64,000 nt of DNA from positions 62,001 through 126,000 of the forward strand of contig NZ_JAUZQF010000003.1 of assembly GCF_030718205.1 (NCBI RefSeq), read 5' to 3'. The notes under the pieces are model-generated. The model ran no database searches and was not told the DNA's origin. It saw only the letters and a program-made list of their open reading frames with translations. Origin of the DNA: Nonomuraea turcica (GTDB lineage Bacteria > Actinomycetota > Actinomycetes > Streptosporangiales > Streptosporangiaceae). A program made the translations under genes and the position numbers. How positions within the stretch are numbered: position 1 is the stretch's first letter; each line of letters starts with the position of its first letter. Positions 61,065-64,000 of the stretch are shown here, one piece after another.

Positions 61065-61337
61065 TTGGAGTATCTCGCCACCCGCCTCGCGCAGCCCCTT
61101 CCCCAAGAGTTGCGCGAGTGGCTCCAGATCTGCCGGGGCAGCACGGCAGGGCCGGGCGGCATATTTGGAATCGGCACCGCGAACGGAAATCTCGACATCA
61201 CCACGCATCTTGGTCTCCACCCGGAATGGCGCCGGAAAGCGTGGATCCCGGTCGCTGGCGACGCCGGGTATGTGCTGGCGAAGGATCCAGACCTCGCGCT
61301 GCTCGTGAACGAGGAACTGTTCCCCTGGGCAGAATGA
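61065..61337 (+). pseudogene. Shortened SMI1/KNR4 (SUKH) family gene
   Basis: 90 codons from TTG 61065, in-frame sequence to about 60978 lacks ATG or GTG. The start LPQELREWLQICRGSTAGPGGIFGIGT and the NLDITTHLGLHPEWRRKAWIPVAGD segment match SMI1/KNR4-like proteins, many of which are toxin-immunity proteins. After AGD the family normally continues through GNYYVL...; here it jumps to AGYVLAKDPDLALLVNEELF and stops, so an internal piece seems lost. Either a decayed gene or an unusual short member. No toxin gene is beside it. Confidence 0.65.
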
Positions 61338-61368
61338 AGCGAAATGGCCTCGGCGTGCTGCGGTGTCG

Positions 61369-62814
61369 CTACAGGCGGTGTGTCGCGTCGCTGCGGTAGT
61401 CGGTGTAGGTGTAAGGATTGTCGAGGATCTTCGTCGCGGGGATGTCTGGGTTCATGCCCTTGTTCCAGGCATCCTCGCCCATTTCCGAACGAAGATATTC
61501 GACCGTGCGCTCGACCTGGCGGCGCGCCGCCGTCAGGTCGACGCCGAGCAGCTCGTGCTCGTGCTTGACCACCCGCCCGTTGACCAGGACGGTGTGCACG
61601 TCGCCGCGCTGGGCCTGGAAGGCGACGTGGCCGTACGGGTTGAGCACCGGGAACGAGACCGGCGAACGGTCGTTCTTGATGAGCACCAGGTCGGCCTTCT
61701 TGCCTGGCGCGATCACGCCGAGGTCGTCGCGGCCGAGTGCGTGGGCGCCGCCGCGGGTGGCCCAGTCGACGACCTGGTCGGCGCGCAGGCCACAGTGGGT
61801 GACGGTGTCGCCCTTGGCGTGCGCCTCCAGGTGCTCGCGGGAGCGGTCGGCGCCGAGGGTGGTGCGCATGGCGGAGAACAGGTCGCCGCTCCACCACACG
61901 CTGGTGTCCATGGACAGCGACACCGGGATGCCGTGGGCGCGTACCGCCCAGGTGGGCGGGTAGCCCTGGCCGGCGCTCTGCTCGCTCTCCGTGGAGACCG
62001 AGACGGAGCCGCCGGTGGCGGCGATGCGGTGGTAGGAGTCGGCCGACAACGACGCAGCGTGCACGTAGATGGTCCGCGGGGTCATGAAGCCGTGCTCGTA
62101 CATGAGCCGGATGCCGTCGTCGCTGGTCGCGCCCCATACGCCGGCGTGCGTGGTGACGGGCACGTCCAGCTCCCGCGCCACCTCGAACGCGGGCTTCTCC
62201 GGGAATGCGGGGTCGCCCAGCACGTCGAAGGCGAGCTGGAAGCCGAGCAGGTCGTCGCCGGTGATCCGGCGGGCCACGAAGTCGCGGAACTCGGGCGCGG
62301 CCGTCCACTCGGCGGGCGGCTGCTGAATGTTGCCGTACGCGAGTACGTACCGGCCCGGCACCTCCTGCAGCGCGTCGACGGCGGCGTCGGCGTGGTCCAC
62401 CGTCTGCAGGCCGTGCGACCAGTCGACGACGGTCGTGACGCCGGCGTCGAGCGCCTCGATCGCGGCGAGGGTGTTGCCCGCGTAAATGTCCTCCGGCCGG
62501 AACAGCTTGCCGTGCTCCAGGTAGAACCAGACGAAATACTGCGTGAGCGTCCAGTCGGCGCCGTACCCGCGCAACGCGGTCTGCCACATGTGCCGGTGAG
62601 TGTCGATCATGCCGGGCATGACGATGCCGTCCGACGCGTCGATCGTGACAGCGTCCTCGGGCGCCTCAAGATCGGGCCCGACCGCGGCGATCCGGTCGCC
62701 GGTCACCAGGACGTCGGTGCGTTCGAGCACCGTGCGCCCGCCGTCCATCGGCAGCACGGTGCCGCCGCGCAGCACCACAGGCCGCCCGGCCTCGAACTCG
62801 GTCCGCTCGCTCAT
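61369..62814 (-). CDS. Amidohydrolase of the cytosine/8-oxoguanine deaminase-chlorohydrolase group
   Basis: 481 residues. N-terminal small domain (GGTVLPMDGG, GDRIAAVGP), then metal-site motifs DTHRHMWQ (H73, H75), TTHAGVWGA, VHAASLS and SMDTSVWWSGD, as in subtype III amidohydrolases (AtzB/TrzN, guanine or 8-oxoguanine deaminases). It ends with LIKNDRSPVSFPVLNPYGHVAFQ. Likely deaminates or dechlorinates a heterocycle or hydrolyses an ester. Divergent from a CaiB-type gene, both behind a CCGTGTAG box. Exact substrate cannot be read. Confidence 0.9.
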   Translation of the reverse strand: MSERTEFEAGRPVVLRGGTVLPMDGGRTVLERTDVLVTGDRIAAVGPDLEAPEDAVTIDASDGIVMPGMIDTHRHMWQTALRGYGADWTLTQYFVWFYLEHGKLFRPEDIYAGNTLAAIEALDAGVTTVVDWSHGLQTVDHADAAVDALQEVPGRYVLAYGNIQQPPAEWTAAPEFRDFVARRITGDDLLGFQLAFDVLGDPAFPEKPAFEVARELDVPVTTHAGVWGATSDDGIRLMYEHGFMTPRTIYVHAASLSADSYHRIAATGGSVSVSTESEQSAGQGYPPTWAVRAHGIPVSLSMDTSVWWSGDLFSAMRTTLGADRSREHLEAHAKGDTVTHCGLRADQVVDWATRGGAHALGRDDLGVIAPGKKADLVLIKNDRSPVSFPVLNPYGHVAFQAQRGDVHTVLVNGRVVKHEHELLGVDLTAARRQVERTVEYLRSEMGEDAWNKGMNPDIPATKILDNPYTYTDYRSDATHRL

Positions 62815-62839
62815 CGCTGAACTCCGATCTTCCGAACGG

Positions 62840-62854
62840 TTGTCCGCTACACGG
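62840..62854 (-). promoter_or_regulatory. Shared box near the amidohydrolase start
   Basis: On the minus strand CCGTGTAGCGGACAA (62854-62840), 26-40 bp before the amidohydrolase start. A matching CCGTGTAG lies in inverted orientation at 62964-62971 before the divergent CaiB gene. A common regulator could bind both. Confidence 0.5.
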
Positions 62855-62871
62855 TCATGCTGTTCGCCGTA

Positions 62872-62899
62872 ACTCTACGGTTGCCGGGAACGGTGTCAA
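62872..62899 (-). promoter_or_regulatory. Promoter of the amidohydrolase gene
   Basis: TTGACA (62899-62894), 16-bp spacer, TAGAGT (62877-62872). Transcription would enter the shared box at 62854. Confidence 0.6.
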
Positions 62900-62963
62900 G
62901 AGCCTCCGCCGCCCTTGGGCCCCGGTCCGGGCTTGTGCCAGAATCGCGATTGCGGACAATCGT

Positions 62964-62971
62964 CCGTGTAG
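62964..62971 (+). promoter_or_regulatory. Shared box near the CaiB gene
   Basis: CCGTGTAG followed by TGAAC, the mirror copy of the box at 62840-62854. It follows CGGAC-AATC-GTCCG, a 5-bp inverted repeat (62953-62966), and a weak promoter (TTGTGC at 62933, GACAAT at 62955). Confidence 0.45.
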
Positions 62972-62997
62972 TGAACGCAGGTGTTGGAGGGAGCCGG

Positions 62998-64000
62998 ATG
63001 ACAGACGACGCCGTAGCGGCGAACGGACCGGCCGGGGGAGGGCCGCTGTCCGGCGTGCTGGTGGCCGACTTCTCCCGGATCCTGGCCGGGCCGTACGCCA
63101 CGATGTTGCTGGCCGACCTGGGCGCCGACGTGGTCAAGGTCGAGGGGCCCACCGGGGACGACACGCGATCCTGGACACCGCCGGTGCGGGGCGAGGTGTC
63201 GACGTACTATCTCGGGGTCAACCGGGGCAAACGGTCGATCGCGCTCGACCTGCGGGACGAGACCGACGCCGAGGCGGCCCGGGAGCTGGCCCGGCGCGCC
63301 GACGTGCTGATCGAGAACTTCCGGCCCGGCGGGCTGGCCAAGTACGGCCTCGACTACGCCTCGGTCAGGACCGCGAACCCCGGCGTCGTGTACGCCTCCA
63401 TCAGCGGGTTCGGGTCGGGCGCCGGGGCCCGGGTGCCCGGCTACGACCTCATGGTGCAGGCCATGTCGGGGCTGATGAGCCTCACCGGCGATCCTGACGG
63501 GCCGCCGTACCGGGCCGGGATCTCGGTGTTCGACGTGATGGCCGGCAACCACGCCGTCATCGGCATCCTCGCCGCGCTGCGCCACCGCGAGGCCACGGGG
63601 CAGGGGCAGCAGGTCGAGGTCAATCTCTTGTCGTCGGCGCTGACCGGGCTGGTCAACCACAGCTCCGCGTACGTCGCCGGCGGGGTCGTGCCGTATCGGA
63701 TGGGGAACGCGCATCCGAGCGTGTTCCCGTACGAGCCGCTGCCGACCGCCGACAACGACCTCATCGTCACCGCCGCCAACGACGGCCAGTTCCGCAAGTT
63801 GTGCGAGGTGCTCGGCATCCCCGAGATCGCCGACGACCCGCGCTTCGCCCGCAACGCCGACCGCACCGCGCGCCGGGACGAGCTGCGGCCGATCCTGGTC
63901 GAGCGGCTCGCCACCCGGGGCGCGGTCGAGTGGTTCGAGTTGCTGGTCGAGGCCGGGGTTCCGAGCGGGCCGATCAACACGATCGACGGCGGGTTCGCGA
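62998..64000 (+). CDS. CaiB/BaiF family CoA-transferase, 3' end outside window
   Basis: 334 residues visible from ATG 62998 (GGAGG upstream). VLVADFSRILAGPYATMLLADLGADVVKVEGP, NRGKRS, ENFRPGGLAKYGLDY, candidate catalytic Asp179 in GISVFDVMAGNHAVIG, and the late ...PSGPINTIDG. Family III CoA-transferase, distinct from the copy at 8535-9713 and about 40% similar by eye. The gene runs past the right edge. Possible partner of a degradation pathway with the divergent amidohydrolase. Confidence 0.92.
   Translation, partial: MTDDAVAANGPAGGGPLSGVLVADFSRILAGPYATMLLADLGADVVKVEGPTGDDTRSWTPPVRGEVSTYYLGVNRGKRSIALDLRDETDAEAARELARRADVLIENFRPGGLAKYGLDYASVRTANPGVVYASISGFGSGAGARVPGYDLMVQAMSGLMSLTGDPDGPPYRAGISVFDVMAGNHAVIGILAALRHREATGQGQQVEVNLLSSALTGLVNHSSAYVAGGVVPYRMGNAHPSVFPYEPLPTADNDLIVTAANDGQFRKLCEVLGIPEIADDPRFARNADRTARRDELRPILVERLATRGAVEWFELLVEAGVPSGPINTIDGGFA

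Noticed and set aside
1..64000. CRISPR arrays, tRNA or rRNA genes, prophage or integrative element
   Set aside because: No regularly spaced repeats, no cloverleaf or rRNA sequence, and no integrase or structural phage genes were found on reading both strands.

Overview
The window is high-GC DNA with strong third-position GC bias, GTG and ATG starts, four-base stop/start overlaps and actinobacterial-type regulators (FadR/GntR-FCD, LacI, ROK, TetR, MarR/GbsR). The gene content suggests a saprophytic soil actinomycete, probably of the Streptosporangiaceae/Nonomuraea kind. That placement is inferred from style and content, not from a marker gene. No rRNA, tRNA, CRISPR array, prophage or plasmid core was seen.

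Most of the window is for taking apart and importing plant glycans. Four uptake or hydrolysis loci stand out. (1) 1-6.8 kb: the N-terminal part of a sugar-binding lipoprotein, a composite regulator, a GH95 alpha-L-fucosidase and a fuconolactonase-like hydrolase. (2) 21.8-28.8 kb: LacI regulator and GH3 glycosidase, divergent from a Tat-type binding lipoprotein and two permeases, with promoter and operators visible between them. (3) 51.5-52.9 kb: a GH39-like lipoprotein glycosidase. (4) 54-61 kb: binding protein, two permeases and a GH78 alpha-L-rhamnosidase in one operon, divergent from a LacI regulator with several palindromes between. A secreted beta-helix protein (32.6 kb) and a PL1 pectate lyase (36.3 kb), each behind a perfect 14-bp palindrome, extend the pectin theme.

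Between 5.7 and 11.2 kb lies a tight six-gene minus-strand operon: FCD regulator, crotonase, CaiB-type CoA-transferase, a signal-less solute-binding-like protein, an SDR and a DUF4432 mutarotase-like protein. Two identical 13-bp palindromes sit upstream, 21 bp apart. A Dpp/Opp-type transporter with a fused double ATPase (11.7-17.3 kb) follows divergently. An M14 carboxypeptidase, an SDR and a SpoIIE-type phosphatase fill 17.4-21.8 kb.

The middle holds export and accessory genes: an ABC exporter, an alpha/beta hydrolase with its MarR/GbsR regulator and operator, an unusual TnpB-like RuvC protein with hairpins just past its stop (33.9-35.8 kb), a decayed fibronectin III remnant (36.0-36.2 kb), a TetR-controlled reductase pair with promoter and two operators (37.4-39.9 kb), an AAA ATPase/PD-(D/E)XK protein whose start lies in an inverted repeat (40.1-41.7 kb), and a pair of ABC exporter half-transporters, one of them frameshifted (41.8-45.3 kb). 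At 45.6-51.4 kb a ROK regulator precedes an exported TIM-barrel isomerase-like protein and a large secreted sugar dehydrogenase-like propeller protein. The right end carries a decayed SMI1/KNR4 gene, an amidohydrolase and a second CaiB-type gene cut by the window edge. The last two are divergent and share a box.

Most distinctive: the TnpB-like gene with altered RuvC-III and no zinc ribbon; the transposase-type DNA-binding region fused to a GntR/FCD regulator; the cytoplasmic binding-protein fold inside an acyl-CoA operon; and the AAA/nuclease gene.
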